The notes under the pieces: model-generated
Database searches by the model: none
Told to the model about the DNA's origin: nothing
What the model saw: only the letters and a program-made list of their open reading frames with translations
Source: Lithodes maja
Taxonomy: Eukaryota; Arthropoda; Malacostraca; Decapoda; Lithodidae
DNA: 64,000 bases
Reading direction: 5' to 3'
NCBI GenBank assembly: GCA_037953745.1
Contig: JBAKBP010000702.1
Coordinates: 1 to 64,000 of the forward strand
Position numbers and translations under genes: made by a program
Shown here: positions 12,301 to 24,950 of the stretch, one piece after another
How positions within the stretch are numbered: the stretch's first letter is position 1
Layout of the letters: the number at the start of each line of letters is the position of its first letter

Positions 12301-14018
12301 ATAAAAGTTGTTTGTTCTTGACTTTCAACATCCACTCCTCACACCACAACCAATTGATCATGTTCATCCTGAGGGTATCAACATATCATGCTACCTCAAT
12401 AGGCCTAGTCTCACTATGTAACATTTTGTAATCCTACTAAAGAGGATAGGATTTGCTGCCACGTTAATTTGAACATTGCATAGCCATAGTAAAGACTGTC
12501 AAGGTAATGGTTTGCTGTCTTGAAGTCAGCTACACTATTCTGAACAAGGCTGTAGGAGGACTTTAGCATTTGGCTGTACGGAAGATACAGCAATGAACGA
12601 AGAAGTTCAAGGTACCGTACAATACTAAATATCAGGATTGCAATAACAGCATTGGGTAAGGTAAAAGTACACGACGGTCACTTTACAAATCAAGGATATA
12701 ACAAGCTAATTAATAGTATTCAAATGGAGAAATCCATGGCTAAATATCAGGCATGTATTCAGTATCTAAATAATCACAGCACGGCGTGTGATGCGATTAA
12801 ACAAAACCTATGGGCAATGACTTAGCTTAAACAGGACATAATATTTCAAGGTGCTAGTTAGTGGCCTTAATGGTATCAGGCTTTGCTCATTTTATGCTCA
12901 AAGACATGCAAATATTGAACTTCAAGATTATTCAGCATGTGACAAATGTTTACCTGTAGTTATAGATTCAATTGTACAAAATTATATCCTCTCTTTCTTT
13001 TAAACACAAACTCCCTTAAAGATTAAACTGTCATTCTTCTTATTAAGAATCTCACAAAATTTGTATGTACAAGATGTGCTTACTAACTAAATAGTTCATC
13101 AAGGTTTGGCTCTCCAATTAGAAAGGGTAAGCATGACTAATAAATATCACTTGATAAGATTTGTTAACATTACAGATCCCTCAATACAGTAATACACGAC
13201 TCCCTCACTATAAACCAGTCACCACAACATTCTTTGTTCCATACAATTGACTAATTTCACTTGAATTTTGATTGAAGAAAATTCTTAGCGTTGGAATACA
13301 TATCTACGGAAGACTTACCAACTTCACAAACTAAACCCATATTATTAAGTACTTAAAATAGAGGAAAGCATATTCAAGTGCTATAGCTATACCTGTATAA
13401 TTATATGGGTAACCTGTAATGTGGCTTATATGTACAGTTGACCCTTTTAAAGTGAATATGATGATTATTTGGGTAAAAATTAACAATTGGAAACATAATT
13501 TATAATTAACTGAACATGGACTCCATAATATGGCAAATGTTTCAGGTAATATATATAAAATTAACTTTTTAATTATGCTAAGTCGGGGTAATGAACGGTA
13601 GTTTTTGCTCAATAAAACCGGCCACATATGGATTTTGTTTGCGCTATCTACTGTATACAGTACATTCAGGTCTTCTGATAGAGATACTTATACCTATCGT
13701 TTATATCCAAAAAATGATTTGGGACATGCCACAGATTTTTTGTTAAACATGCGGTCCTCACGGCAAAATAACCTCACCCAACGGGGTAATTTTGCTGGAA
13801 TAATTTCCACTCAATCATTCTCCGAAATGGAAAGGGTTACAGACATCCACTAAATTGCTGAATCAAGCTCTAAATTTCCTCTGGAGAATGGTGAAAACCA
13901 GAAGTCGCTACGTCAAGTGATTCGCCCAGGAGGATGTGGTGATTAACTTTGGTTATTACTTGCCACCTAATCACTGTTCGTATCGGCGTTACCGGTAAAC
14001 AATTTAATTTCTCAAAAG
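9373..14018. other. Unassigned AT-rich DNA
   Basis: About 4.6 kb without a convincing gene or full element. There are (TA)n runs near 9700-9718 and 10230-10245 and an AAT run near 11532-11545. Frames such as 11489-11716 (minus) show no family signature. This is 3' of the ROCK gene; whether it is intergenic or intronic to another gene cannot be told. Confidence 0.5.
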
Positions 14019-14425
14019 CCTACCCGATGGTACTATCGTTAGTGAGTGCTGTATGTATTTTGTGCTATTGTTAATATCTTGTCAAATTGCACATTTGCTT
14101 GAATAGAAAATTGACATAAACTCTAGTTTCTTTATTCATACAGAATTGAAAAGAATTTACCAGAACGTCCTGAACTTCCCAAATTGACTAATTCCTTGAA
14201 CATGATGAGAGTATGTTAATATATGTGCGACCAATTTGCTTGGGAAACAAAATCACTTCCTCAAATAGTGATGTACATTATATGTGGTGGTTTTGTGTTC
14301 TTATATTTAAAACAATTATTTTGCTAAAACATTATTTCCAAATAGTGATTTTTATAAGTTCATTTGTCTTTATATTGTGTCGTCCCTGTTTTGGTTTGTC
14401 TATTTTTGTAAGTTTTAAATTATAT
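14019..14425 (+). mobile_element. TTAA family D fragment
   Basis: This matches, in inverse orientation, the interior of the complete D element at 54497-55281: GCCTACCCGATGGTACTATC, then TTACCAGAACGTCCTGAACT, GTTTGCTTGGGAAAC-like and GTTTTGGTTTGTC near its end. Terminal parts are missing. It keeps the uninterrupted sequence TTAATATATGTGCG (about 14216-14229), which serves as the empty site for the pogo-like insertion at 40007. Confidence 0.7.
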
Positions 14426-14854
14426 CAATGGATCAAAACCTCATATGACTTTGTTTGGTCGGCCTTCCTCTATAACTTAAGCCCAAATGCAGTCAAATTC
14501 ATGCAATAGTTTTGGAGTTATAGGCCTTTGAATTGATATTACAGTATTGCCGTCCCAGTGTAATTATCCTGTGGCGTAATTACCCTGACTTACCCTAATA
14601 GTTTACAGGATTTGTAATGATTAAGAGGGATAGGTATTTTATATAAAGGGAACTATGGATACAAGGGGGCCTTTGAATATACTGTACATTCAGAGCTAAA
14701 CTCCTTTAACATTGAAACATGTGGCACATCTACTGTGGTACATGCTCCATTTGCATTCACTGTACCACATTAATGAAGGGCCAACTGTAAACAAAATAAA
14801 GTAAAAATGAAAAAACAAAATAAAACATTAATTGTAACAAAGAATAAATCATTA
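14426..14854. other. Unassigned spacer
   Basis: Nothing was recognised. Confidence 0.4.
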
Positions 14855-15261
14855 TTAACACTAACGCTTTGGGAATAGTTGGGAATATTTGGGCTAATTG
14901 GGGCATATTCAGGCACTCCTGAATGATTAATCAAGTGTCTGCATGAAATGAAATGTATTCAGCCGAAAACTAGACGAAAATAGCTTCAAAATGACACAAG
15001 AATGAGCTTCGTAGCTCGCGGGGATCACCCGCAGCTACCATAGACATTCGGGAAAACTCGCTATTTAGCCTTTGGCAGCACTGCTAAGACCCGGGGCTCG
15101 GGTCTCAGTGCACGGATGGACGTGCTGGTGGTCGGAGGTAGGCCCCTCGCGCTCCCGCCCACTGACACTAAATTTCTACGGCTTTAACAGGCTCTAAAAG
15201 CCTGTAGATTGCTGTAAATTGCCATGTCGTTTGGGAACGTCTCCCGCAGCCAATGGGTTAA
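14855..15261. mobile_element. TTAA-bounded MITE (singleton G)
   Basis: Bounded by TTAA at 14855-14858 and 15258-15261. Ends read CACTAACGCTTTGGG on the left and, inverted, CCCATTGGCTGCGGG on the right. The interior (15000-15240) is GC-richer than its flanks. There is no transposase frame. The inverted repeat is weak, so the call leans on the TTAA pair and the abrupt composition change. Confidence 0.55.
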
Positions 15262-15847
15262 ATATTTAAATAAAGTAAGAAATTATATATAAGATGATAA
15301 ACTAATAAAAAAATAATCTATATACTGTACGTGCATAAAATAAATACAAAAATGCGCTACCGGTATACTTACAAAGGTAGTACTGCGTGAGAGAGAGAGA
15401 TGTGTGAGTGGCACTAAGTGAGGGATGCCTGTACTGTAGCTACTGTAGTGTGAGTGTTAATGACCACCTTGATGACACAAGTCAATGCAACTGCTTCAAA
15501 CACCACTATACACTTTATACAGCAGAGCCTCATTTACAACGCCCACTTTTCCAACAATTTTTGATTCGCAACTTTACTCTGGCAACATTTTGAGACTATT
15601 TTTCTGGCAATATTTTGAGACTACTTTTTCTGGCAAAATTTTATAACTATTTTTCTGGCAACATTTAGAGACTAGTTTTCTGGCAACATTTTGAGACTAT
15701 TCTGCACTGGCATGAAAGACTAAACAGAAGGCATATTATTACAGGTGATACGATTTCTTGTGAAAGTATATTTCAGAAGCTGCCTGATCAGAGTCGCAGA
15801 TATCAATTGTGGAAAACGTAAGGGACTGGTACTTCTGTAAATCCGCT
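15262..15847. other. Spacer with a short tandem repeat
   Basis: AT-rich DNA. Five ~25-bp units containing CTGGCAACATTTTGAGACTA lie at about 15578-15706 (GGCAA recurs at 15581, 15606, 15632, 15657 and 15682). Single copies of a related motif occur near 21615-21650. A GA run lies near 15388-15400. Confidence 0.6.
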
Positions 15848-16047
15848 TTAACCCCTTGAGTACATATGATGCTACTGCACATTTATGCTGGCTATCAACA
15901 GGCGATTATGTTCAGTTTAAGAAGGACCTCTAGCAATTAAATGGCCATGAACTATTTCAATTAACCATCTTGGCTACCACAGATCCTTCCAAAGCTGCAT
16001 ACAATTGCCTATAGACAGAATAAAACAAAAAAGACTGAAGGAGCTAA
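15848..16047. mobile_element. TTAA family C copy, right end decayed
   Basis: Starts TTAACCCCTTGAGTAC at 15848. The interior resembles the copies at 16123, 23832 and 31281 (CTACCACAGATCCTTC-like, then a GCATACAATTG motif). The right end GACTGAAGGAGCTAA has CTAA instead of TTAA. Confidence 0.55.
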
Positions 16048-16122
16048 AAGTCCTATAATCCAGTAAACAGAGGACTAAAGGTGCCCAAGATAATCAAATA
16101 TGCCCAATCATCGGATACCATA

Positions 16123-16339
16123 TTAACCCTCTGAGGATCGATGACGCATTTTTTTTTTTTTTTTTTTTTTCTGGCTATTATTTGACAATTTTATTCAGAT
16201 AAGGAAGGGTACTGTATATGGAAGTCAGAGGGTTGATTGAGATAGTCTTTACACTTTTAACCCGGGAGCTGCGGGAAGACTCTCCTGAGTAAGTAAAACT
16301 AAAAATCAACTTTTTACATAGAAAAAAAAATATTTTTGT

Positions 16340-16374
<35 letters not shown>

Positions 16375-16910
16375 GCCCCTGGGCCATGCAAAATCTCAGT
16401 CCTCTACCTCCCCTCCTTCCCCACTTTCCTCCTCTCCTTCAGTTATCACCTATTTTCCCTATTATTCCCTTATTCTGAGGTATATTTTCGTGCTAACATT
16501 AGCGAGTTGCAAGCAGGGTGTTGTCATCACTGATGGCCATCGAGTGCAAGAGAGAGAGAGAGAGAGTATCGATCGACTGTGTCGCAGTGGCCTTGGGGAA
16601 AATTGGCGGGAAGGTAGCTTGCCTCACCCATACATTATACAACTCGCGGGCTATATCTCCGATTTTGACCATCCAAACGCTGTTCTCACTCGTTTTATTG
16701 TTGTTTCAGGTTAATACCTTTATAATCAACCCATAATAGGCACATATGGATAATTATTAATGCTATTAATGGTACAATGAATATTTTAGTGACGAAAAAC
16801 CTCAAATACGTCAGCACTTCAGAGGTTAATACCCACAGATGCTGCATAAAATCGTCTAATGATAGCCAAAAATATACTGCTAAAAACGCGTCAGAGCTTC
16901 AAGGGGTTAA
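16123..16910. mobile_element. TTAA family C element carrying a nested family B element
   Basis: Outer element bounded by TTAA at 16123-16126 and 16907-16910. The ends are CCCTCTGAGGATCGATGACG and, inverted, CCCCTTGAAGCTCTGACGCG, with TGACGC near both ends. The interior is split at 16257-16829 by family B copy 2. Joining its two sides at the TTAA restores the family C order seen at 23832-24043. Confidence 0.75.
16257..16829 (-). mobile_element. TTAA-bounded MITE, family B copy 2 (nested)
   Basis: TTAA lies at 16257-16260 and 16826-16829. Orientation is opposite to copy 1: it begins CCCGGGAGCTGCGGGAAGAC and ends CACTTCAGAGG. Interior landmarks shared with the other B copies are the long T run (about 16341-16373), GGCCATGCAAAATCTCAGTC, a GA run and CATATGGATAATTATTAATG. 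Confidence 0.85.
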
Positions 16911-17368
16911 AAGAGCACGAGTATAACTCATTGTCACTTTATCCTTCAAACATTTCAAAATGAATTAATATAAATTGCATAAAACTGCTTATAAAGATAC
17001 AATTATGGCTATATGTTAACAAAAGCTCACTGACTATGGACAATAAATAGAAATGTTAGATTATTTTGGACCTTTGGCTGACCTTTGCCGAATTGCAGAA
17101 CAATGTATTTTGATATAAGGTGTTGGATTACAGGACTTTTTAAGAGGGCGTCACACCAGTTGATTTAGCAGCAAATTGTATCAAAGTCTGGAATCCGCTA
17201 TAAGTACAATACTGATATACAGTACAAAGTTCTGAGGGTTTTCTTTTACTATTTATTCATGTATTATAATTATGCAACCATTTAAGATCATGAGGTACAG
17301 TATAGTCAGGAGCATAAATGGCCCATCTGAATCACTATCAAATGCAAACGAGACAATACAATACTTTA

Positions 17369-17853
17369 TTAACCCCTCTTTGGCGGCACCCGGCTATAGT
17401 CGGACAAGAGAACCCCAACCTAAAGTGCGGGGCCCGGCTATAGTCGCATGCAATTTTGAGCACGTAATGTGCTCCGAGAGAAAGCCGAGCGGTGGGAGGA
17501 GCATAGGTTCCCTCTGACCGGTCGGCACGGCTCCCGCGCGACAACTGAGGCCCCCTCCACACTCATCCTTACTCACTACCTCACTACACATGGAATTATT
17601 TAAGGAAATTACCGTATTTTAGGGATTTTGCCTTTGTCTTGCACGATCGTTGCAAGAGAATGCGTGGTCGTAGAAGGATGGTTCTGGTGTCATTGGAAAG
17701 CTCAATTATCGCCCTTTCAGGGATACATAATTGTATTACGCTCTGGCTCTTGTTTATGCATGAAAAAGAGCACGGAAATAAGCTTGTTTAGGGTAAAACC
17801 CCCCACTTGGCAGGTAGTAGAAGTTACCGCCTAGGCCGCTCGTAAGGTGTTAA
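17369..17853. mobile_element. TTAA-bounded MITE (singleton L)
   Basis: TTAA lies at 17369-17372 and 17850-17853. The ends are CCCCTCTTTGGCGGC and, inverted, CACCTTACGAGCGGC, imperfect but similar. The interior is GC-richer than its surroundings. No coding frame matches a transposase. Confidence 0.5.
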
Positions 17854-17878
17854 GGCCTAAATTCTTGAGAACTTGGCT

Positions 17879-18505
17879 TTAACCCAGGAACTGCGACGTT
17901 CCTTCCAGAAGGCACAGTATTGAAGGGGAGGAAGACCATTTTTCTGGACCTCCTTCTCCTTAATGTTTAGCCCCAGTAGTTTTGAGATTTATATTATTTT
18001 TGTCCCAGTTTTGGTTTGCTTTGTTTGCAAGTTTTACATTTTAATAATAAATTATAAGACGTTCCGCCCATTAGTTTGTCAATTTTAAGACCTTTCGCCC
18101 CATTTTGTTGTCAATTTTAAGACCTTTCGTGTCATTATTTCCTGGCGAGCGATAGCGAGCCTGTAATTTTAAGAGGAACCGGCCTTTGGCCGGAACATTT
18201 TTCTACCGAAAAATTTACAAATTTATCTTAAAGGGGGATCTAGGGGGTGTTTTTCTAAGCTTGATGGAGGTCTAGGGAGGAAACTAAAAAAATATATGAA
18301 TAAATGAATTAATAGACCAAACAAACGGCCAGTCTCCCATTAAACCTGTGAAAAAAACTTTCAAATACTGTGCCAGTGCCGGGAAATGTCTCAAAATTGG
18401 GTGACACATAGAAAGTGGTGGCATCTCTCCATACCACATCCTCCATTCCTCCCCTCCTTTATACCCCGCCACTTGACTTTGATTATGCACAGGTTCATGG
18501 GTTAA
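17879..18505. mobile_element. TTAA-bounded MITE (family M) with family E core
   Basis: TTAA lies at 17879-17882 and 18502-18505, with ends CCCAGGAACTG and, inverted, CCCATGAACCTG. The interior holds the E core shared with 32636-33003: CCATTTTTCTGG, repeats of TTTTAAGACCTTTCG, GCGAGCGATAGCGAGCC and GCTTGATGGAGGTCTAG. Confidence 0.6.
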
Positions 18506-18539
18506 AGGTTCAAAGATTTAATTTGGTGTAACCATATAT

Positions 18540-19741
18540 GGTATCAAGGGATAGTTGTATCAATAGTGATGTATGGAGCTGAGACGTGGGCTCTGAAGGC
18601 AAAGTAGAGAAGAAAGCTGGATGTGATGGAGATGAGCTGCTTTAAGAGTAGGTGTGGAGTACCTCGTAGAGACAGATTGAGGAATGAAGAGATACGTAAT
18701 AGAGTGGGGCAGCAGGAACTTTTGTCGGCTAGAGTGGACAGAAGGGTGCTGAGCTGGTATGGACATGTTGAGCGAATGGAAGATAAAAGACTTACAAAGA
18801 GAATATGTGAGTCAGATAAAAGGGGAGGTAGTGGGATAGGAAGACCTTCATTGAGATGGAGAGATTGTGTAGTAGAAGTGTTGGAAGATAGAGAAATTAC
18901 TATAGATCGGGCAAGAGAAGCGGTAATAAATAGGAACGAATAGAGAATGCTTGTGAATAGATGAGTGATAACGCGGTCGTTTGGGAGAGGGGATTGGGAG
19001 CCAGTTGGACTAGCTAATAGTCCGTCAGGAGCCTGGCCCGGGGAGCCATTATATATATATATTTTTTTTTCTATGTGATTGAGGGAGGCAAAAGGCATAA
19101 CTGCCTATAGCGAGTGCCTCCCCCATAGTTGAAAGAGTGACAGGGCCAAAATCAAGGGACGTTCGAGCCAAAATGCCTGGACACACAGAGTTTGAAGCAA
19201 TTTAAGTCATAGGAAGAGGGAAAGAATGATTCTGGGAGAGAGTTCCAGAGCTCAGATGTTGAGTAGAAGAAAGTTTGAGAGTAACGTTTCACTCTTGGGT
19301 TGGAGAGTTGCACAGAGTAGGGGTGGGATTGAGTTGCAAGACGGGTACCACGTGCCCTACGTAAAGGAGGTGGTATGCACTGGGATAGCTCTGAGGAACA
19401 CTGATTATTATAGTAGCGATAGAATAGCGAGAGAGATGCAACATTGCGGCGGAGAGAGAGAGATTGCAGAGAGTTGGTGAGTGGAAGGGTCATGCCTGGA
19501 TGACGAGGTGGGCGGGCATTTTGGTGTGCTCTGCTGCGTGTCGGCCTGCTGAGACCAGAACCTCTCCGGGAGGTCTGGGGCCGGGGAAATGCTGGAGGCC
19601 CCTACTGTTCCTGGGTCTCTGGGTCTTCTCCTGGGAACCTAGATGTGTGTTAATTTATATTTTGACTTTTTTATGTTGTGTTGTGTTGTACCTGTTCGGG
19701 CTCTGTCTCGAGTTGGCCACCCCCAGCTATGAAGTATGTGC

Positions 19742-19746
<5 letters not shown>
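18540..19746 (+). mobile_element. F4 LINE 3' part (RTE-like), split by a J2 insertion
   Basis: Plus-strand RT C-terminus: GIVVSIVMYGAETWALK-like, then RLRNEEIRNRVGQQ, RRVLSWYGHVERMEDKRLTK and RDREITIDRAREAV-like, with a stop near 18943. A 3' UTR follows (GTTGGACTAG, GCCTGGCCCGGGGAGCCA), is interrupted at about 19057-19484 by J2, and resumes at GGTCATGCCTGGATG. It runs to GTATGTGCCTG and a (TA)n tail. The copy at 26360 shows the uninterrupted UTR. One in-frame stop near 18608 shows decay. Confidence 0.8.
19057..19484 (-). mobile_element. J2 LINE 3' end (Jockey/CR1-like), inserted in F4
   Basis: The minus strand encodes the C-terminus of a non-LTR RT: LRRNVASLSLFYRYYNNQ, CIPPPLRRARGTRLATQSH, YSTSELWNSLPESFFPSSYD and CVSRHFG. 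The A-rich 3' tail lies at the left end (T run at about 19066-19074). TTAA at 19202-19205 is unoccupied here. The same position in the J2 copy at 62992 holds a 503-bp element. Confidence 0.85.
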
Positions 19747-19787
<41 letters not shown>

Positions 19788-19807
19788 TATATATATATAT
19801 ATATATA
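19743..19807. repeat. (TA)n microsatellite
   Basis: About 60 bases of TA with a CAG interruption, at the 3' tail of the F4 LINE and abutting the next element. Confidence 0.9.
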
Positions 19808-20787
19808 CAGTAAAAGTCCGTTAATCCGACGACCGATGATTCGAATCTCCCAATAGTCCGATTTTTTCAATTTGAGGCCAAATCCGAATTCTCCCGATGG
19901 TCCGAATTTCAAGAAGTCCCAAAGTCCCCTTTTTGAGGCATTAGGCCACTCAAATGACACATAATGGAGCACACACCATATCATATGTTCATGAATTCAC
20001 TTTAAAAGTTTACCATTGTCATTGTAGCCTATTACCTACTTCAAAACATTCAGATTAATGGTCAAAGGAAGCTACTGATATAAACGTAAACACCTTCTTC
20101 TTCTTCTTCTTCTTCTTCTTCCACATCGTCTGCTAGAGAGTTTGTTTTGCTCTTGAACGCATCCTTGGGACGCTCCGATGCGCTACTGGCTTGCACCGCA
20201 TTTTCTGCAAGCGCATTCAGTCTTGAGCTTGAAAATGCACCTTTGGATGTATTAGCCTTGAGCTTGAAAACGCACCTTTGGACGTTCCGATACGCTACTA
20301 TTTATAGTTCAGTGATCGGAGCGTCCCAAGGGTGCTTTCAAGACAACAAGACAAGGGTGCTTTCAATACAATATAATATAACAGAGCACATCACAAAAGG
20401 AAAATCACAAAAGGAAAATTACAAGAACTTCTCAGGGAGGTGCCGTTGTTAAGGCATTACTTCCCGAACCACATCTGATCTTAAAGAGCAAGACAAACTT
20501 GCTAGTAGACGGAAGAAGAAGAAGACGTTTATATCAGCAGATTCCTTTGACCATTAATCTGAATGTTTTGAAGTAGGTAATAGGCTACAATGACAATGGT
20601 AAACTTTTGAAGTGATTTCATGAACATATGATATGTGTGTGTGCACCATTGTGTCATTTGGGTGGCCTAATGTCTCGATGTTTTCGTCATACACAGGTTC
20701 ATAGGGGTAAAGTCCGATAATCCGAAAAATCCACTAATCCGAACGAGGGCCGGTCCCCTGCCCTTCGGATTAACGGAAGTTTACCTG
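19808..20787. mobile_element. Large foldback pogo-like element
   Basis: Flanked by TA at 19806-19807 and 20788-20789. The ends read CAGTAAAAGTCCGTTAATCC and, inverted, CAGGTAAACTTCCGTTAATC. The arms extend for several hundred bases: CATTGTCATTGTAGCCTATT on the left recurs inverted near 20580-20600, and TTCTTCTTC at 20097 recurs as GAAGAAGAAG near 20510. The centre (20147-20450) has no transposase frame. The TA target and CAG ends fit the pogo/Tigger branch of Tc1/mariner; non-autonomous. Confidence 0.75.
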
Positions 20788-20789
20788 TA

Positions 20790-23369
20790 CATACATACAT
20801 ACATACATATGGTATATGCTCATGACTATACAAGATTACAAAATATGTTACAATAAAATACTGTGCACATATAATTTTGACTCAGATGCAGCGAATCCGA
20901 GAAGTGAAAAATGTCAGAAACTATATATCTTGAGCGTAATTATGACTCGGCAACCGTGACTCTGACAATACCCACCACTATAGTGCTGGTTTGACGCCGG
21001 CTCTACTGTATCAATCACACAGGAATCACAAATGCAATAGTTTGGCGCTTGCATTAATTCACTTTGCAATGGCCTAACTTTAATGGACGATAGTGTGGGG
21101 AATTAAACATGAACGGTCAAAATCAATAGTTTGCCAAAGACTTTGATAATATTTTGTGAAATCTAGGGGAAAGGACATTAACTTGACGCTTCTATGACCC
21201 GAGACAAATAGTACTAGTCACAGGCAAATAGAAACACACGATGGTTATCAAATGAAAGTGATTAGTTACTTAATATGACAGATTATGAGCAAGGTTGTCG
21301 GCGAACTATTGATTTTGACTGTGCACTGGAAGCATTAACGTGTTGCATTACAATATCTATAAACATACAAAATAGGGTTTTGTATCAAAATTTCTCATTC
21401 ATCTTCATCACTTACTGTACTTTTCATGTTTGAAAAAATAGTTGAATCATTACTAAAATTAATATATAATCATAATTCTTAGTATTACATATTTATAATT
21501 TGTCACTTAAAAGACTCGCTGGTGAAACTGGCGGGAGGAAAAGTAAAGTGTGGAGGCAGGGCAGGACCAAACTAAAAAGGGGATTCACATTAACACTTTT
21601 TCTATGACAACTTTTGACTGGCAACTTTATTTTGGCAACATTTTAGAACTACTGTACAGTAATAACCCCTCTCTTCTGGACCTAGGAGACCCAAGGTTTC
21701 TGAACTAAGTACGGTATCCGGTCTGAACTATCTCCATCAGATGTCAGAAAGATGGAGGTAACTGTCCAGATACACAATATCAGGTTCAGAAAAGGGTGTC
21801 TTCTTCAGAATATGGTAGTCCGATAGTAAAGTGTTTTACTGTATTTGCACTAATTTCAGCAAGTAGACTGAAGCTAGATTAGCAAACACAATTTTTATCA
21901 GTTAATTCAGAAGCTGCTGGATCCACGTTGCTGACAAAGTTGTAAGAAAAAGCACTGGTGTGAATCAGCCATTATGAGCCAAATCAGACATCCACAAGGA
22001 GAATCACATAACTTTAGTTTTGATAAGCACCATCTTGCATACCTCACCTAGCCTTCTAATCTCCAGGGATGCCATCGAAAGCCTAAGTTCATCTCGCCTT
22101 CTATTAACAAACTTACAATAAAAGTGCCTGTTTCATATATAGCATGGATGGAGTCAAATTTCTGCTAGGTACTGTACGTATAAATTCACATTTTATGGTA
22201 TATCTCTTACATAAGAAACAATGGTTCACAATGCTAGGTATACAATATGGCTATTATAAGTTGGCATAATTCTCCCCAATAGACAGCTCTAATCCTATGT
22301 TCTGGGCTGTAGGCTACTCAGACTTGGCATACTCCAAATATATTTCTATCATATTCTCAATCATTGTAAATTACTTGTATTCAGAAGTTTGATCAAGATT
22401 GAATGATAATTCAATAGCCGGTGAAAAATAAGGTTAGCCTACCTGTACAATGTATTCACCACAATACGCTTTGTTGCATAAGATTAGTAGAGACTGTTTG
22501 TCCCAATGAGGAGTATGCCCCACCTGACGTACCATTAACACTTCCAATCAGATGGACACTTTTTATTTCATATTGTTATCAATATGCAGTAAACTCCCTT
22601 TTCCAGGAATCCAGGCTCCGGTAACAAGTGACATTGGGACTAGGTATCCGGTATGCATTTTACCCCTCTTCAGACAAAGTCAGAAAAACCAAGGTAAAAG
22701 TCTGAACTATCTAGGTAAGTCCACATGAGAGGAGTTTCATTGTAATTTAATGCATCTTAGGAAGGATCTCTTTTGCAGTCTGTGGGTAAACAAAACTATC
22801 TTTATTTTCCTTTGTTGAAGTGAGATATTGGCATATTATATTTTACAGTACATCCAATACATTTATAATATACCTGTAATAATCAAGTTAACATCTGATT
22901 GAAAGTGCTAAGTTCCAGACACTAGACCTAGGAATGGCAAAGCCTCGATGTAGGATCCAATTAACCCTCTACCTCTGAACACAACAGATATTTAGTTTTA
23001 ATTTTACTCTAGCTACATGGTTGATTTTATCCAACTGAGAAAGGGATCAAAGAGAGATAGATAGAAAGACAGAAAGAGAGAAAAACAAAGTAATAGAGAC
23101 AAAATAGATAAAAATAAGTGAGATAGTGACAGAAAAATACACAGTGGCAGAAAGAGAATAAACATGACTTCTGGATTCCAAATGGCTCTTCTCAAAGTGA
23201 ATAAAACCAGCCGCCAGTAGCTAGAGTCGTTGTGGTCAGATGGAGAGGATTAAGCTTGATAAGGCACTCGTCCTCAGCACACTAGGGCTTCACTCGGGGC
23301 TCACCACCAGGGGGCCACCGAGCACAGGCTTCACTTCGCTGCACCAATAAGCTTCTTTTTATTTTTTAT
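20790..23369. other. Unassigned AT-rich DNA
   Basis: An (ATAC)n run lies near 20788-20808. A fragment resembling the TTAA family C end (ATTAACCCTCTACCTCTG) lies near 22960. Nothing else was recognised. Confidence 0.5.
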
Positions 23370-23587
23370 CTATAGTCTATTCGCTGTAAGTAGGCGAGAA
23401 ATCATGACCTCTATCCCCTGTAACTCAAAAAGGGCTACAACAAATTGGCTGTAAATTTCCACATCGATTCCTTGACTGACTCTTCCCAAATGGTAGAAAT
23501 ATTAGCTCGATCACTCAACAATTCATTTTTGAGTTACAGAGCTTAGAGGTCATGATTTCTCGCCTACTTACAGCGAATAAACTATAG
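23370..23587. mobile_element. MITE family N, copy 1
   Basis: A 218-bp hairpin element with ~40-bp terminal inverted repeats: CTATAGTCTATTCGCTGTAA on the left and, inverted, CTATAGTTTATTCGCTGTAA on the right. Both continue into GTAGGCGAGAAATCATGACC. A second copy is at 31657-31871. CTATAG at both ends could include a TA target. Superfamily is not certain. Confidence 0.8.
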
Positions 23588-23831
23588 GCCATTCACATAA
23601 TCACAACTCTTGTCTTTTCAATTCACCACGCATTTTCACTGTATCTTGTATTTTTGTAAATGGGTCTCTTCATACAATCACAACTCATTAATTTCCTGTC
23701 TATTTCTCCATCCCACTCATTATAATACATTATATTTTCAATTCACCACTGATATCCTCTGTATCTTATTGAGACTTTCATATTATCACAACTCTTTCTT
23801 TTCAACCTCACTATCAATATCTTCTCTATCA

Positions 23832-24043
23832 TTAAACTTCCTCTACCGCTACGTCTTTTTTACTTTCTTCTGGCTACTATTAGACAATTTTATTAAGCTT
23901 AAAAAAGGCCTCCAGCAATTAACAGGCTTCGAACTAGCTCCCTTAACCATTTTTACTACCACAGATCCTTCTTAAACTGCACAAAATCGTCAAAATATAG
24001 CTAGAAAAAAATGAAAAAACGTCACCGGTAATGAAGAGGTTAA
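23832..24043. mobile_element. TTAA family C copy
   Basis: TTAA lies at 23832-23835 and 24040-24043. The interior includes TTCTGGCTACTATTAGACAA and ACTACCACAGATCCTTCTTA, which align with both halves of the split copy at 16123-16910. The inverted ends are imperfect. Confidence 0.6.
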
Positions 24044-24950
24044 ACTTCCTCTACAACTTTCACAATATCACAAACTCTTTCTTTTCAACTTTCCTTCCAA
24101 TATTTTTCCCTCAATAGGTTTCTTTATTTATAACCAGGCTTCTCCAGATCATCACAACTCCTTTTTCTTTACCATAATCAATATCTTCTACATCAATAGA
24201 CTCCATTTCATAACTACTCAATATATTTTTCCACCTGACATCCCTTAGCAGCTGATATTTTAATAATTAATTGAAGCGTAATAAATGTCTGCATCACACT
24301 AATTAATTGTGTTCATAATTAACTACATATTTGGTTGTATACACTTTGTAACAGGTGAGCAATGAAGTTGGGGACAAGACAATTTACCACCAATTAAAAT
24401 AAAACAGATTATAGGCTTTTCATACCATCAAAACATTTTTCTCAACATTTTCAACATTGCTTAACAGGCCGCCATACCTACATCACAAAACTAATATTTC
24501 TCAGTTCCACTACAATTACTGTACCTTCAACCGCTTCTCTTTATTTTACCACATCAATCATTTTATTTTTGATAATGCCATTCTTCCGCATAGATTTCAT
24601 CATATACCTTGCCGTTAACTTCCCATCATATCTCTCCACATTTTTTGTTTTATCTTGCCTCCATATTTCCATTTCTTATTCATCTCAATTTCCACCACAC
24701 CCCCTCCTTCCACATTGTTTTCCCTCTAACCTCTTTGGCCATTTCAGTTTCTATTAAACCTTTGTATTCTCAATATATTTTCCACCATACCTTTACATAT
24801 ACTGATAATCTAACCTGTCCTACACATCATAGTTTTCTTACACTCTATATTTTATCATACTACAGTATTATTTTTCCCTCTCCAATCCCCCACTCATTAA
24901 GTTTCCGTCTATTTCTCCATATTTTATCATCTATTGTCCTCCACATATTA
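24044..24950. other. Pyrimidine-rich, non-coding stretch
   Basis: T/C-rich DNA with recurring TTTTCTATCA, CCACATTTTATCAT and related words. It looks like the degenerate edge of the tandem repeat that follows. The long plus-strand frames here are compositional artefacts. Confidence 0.5.
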
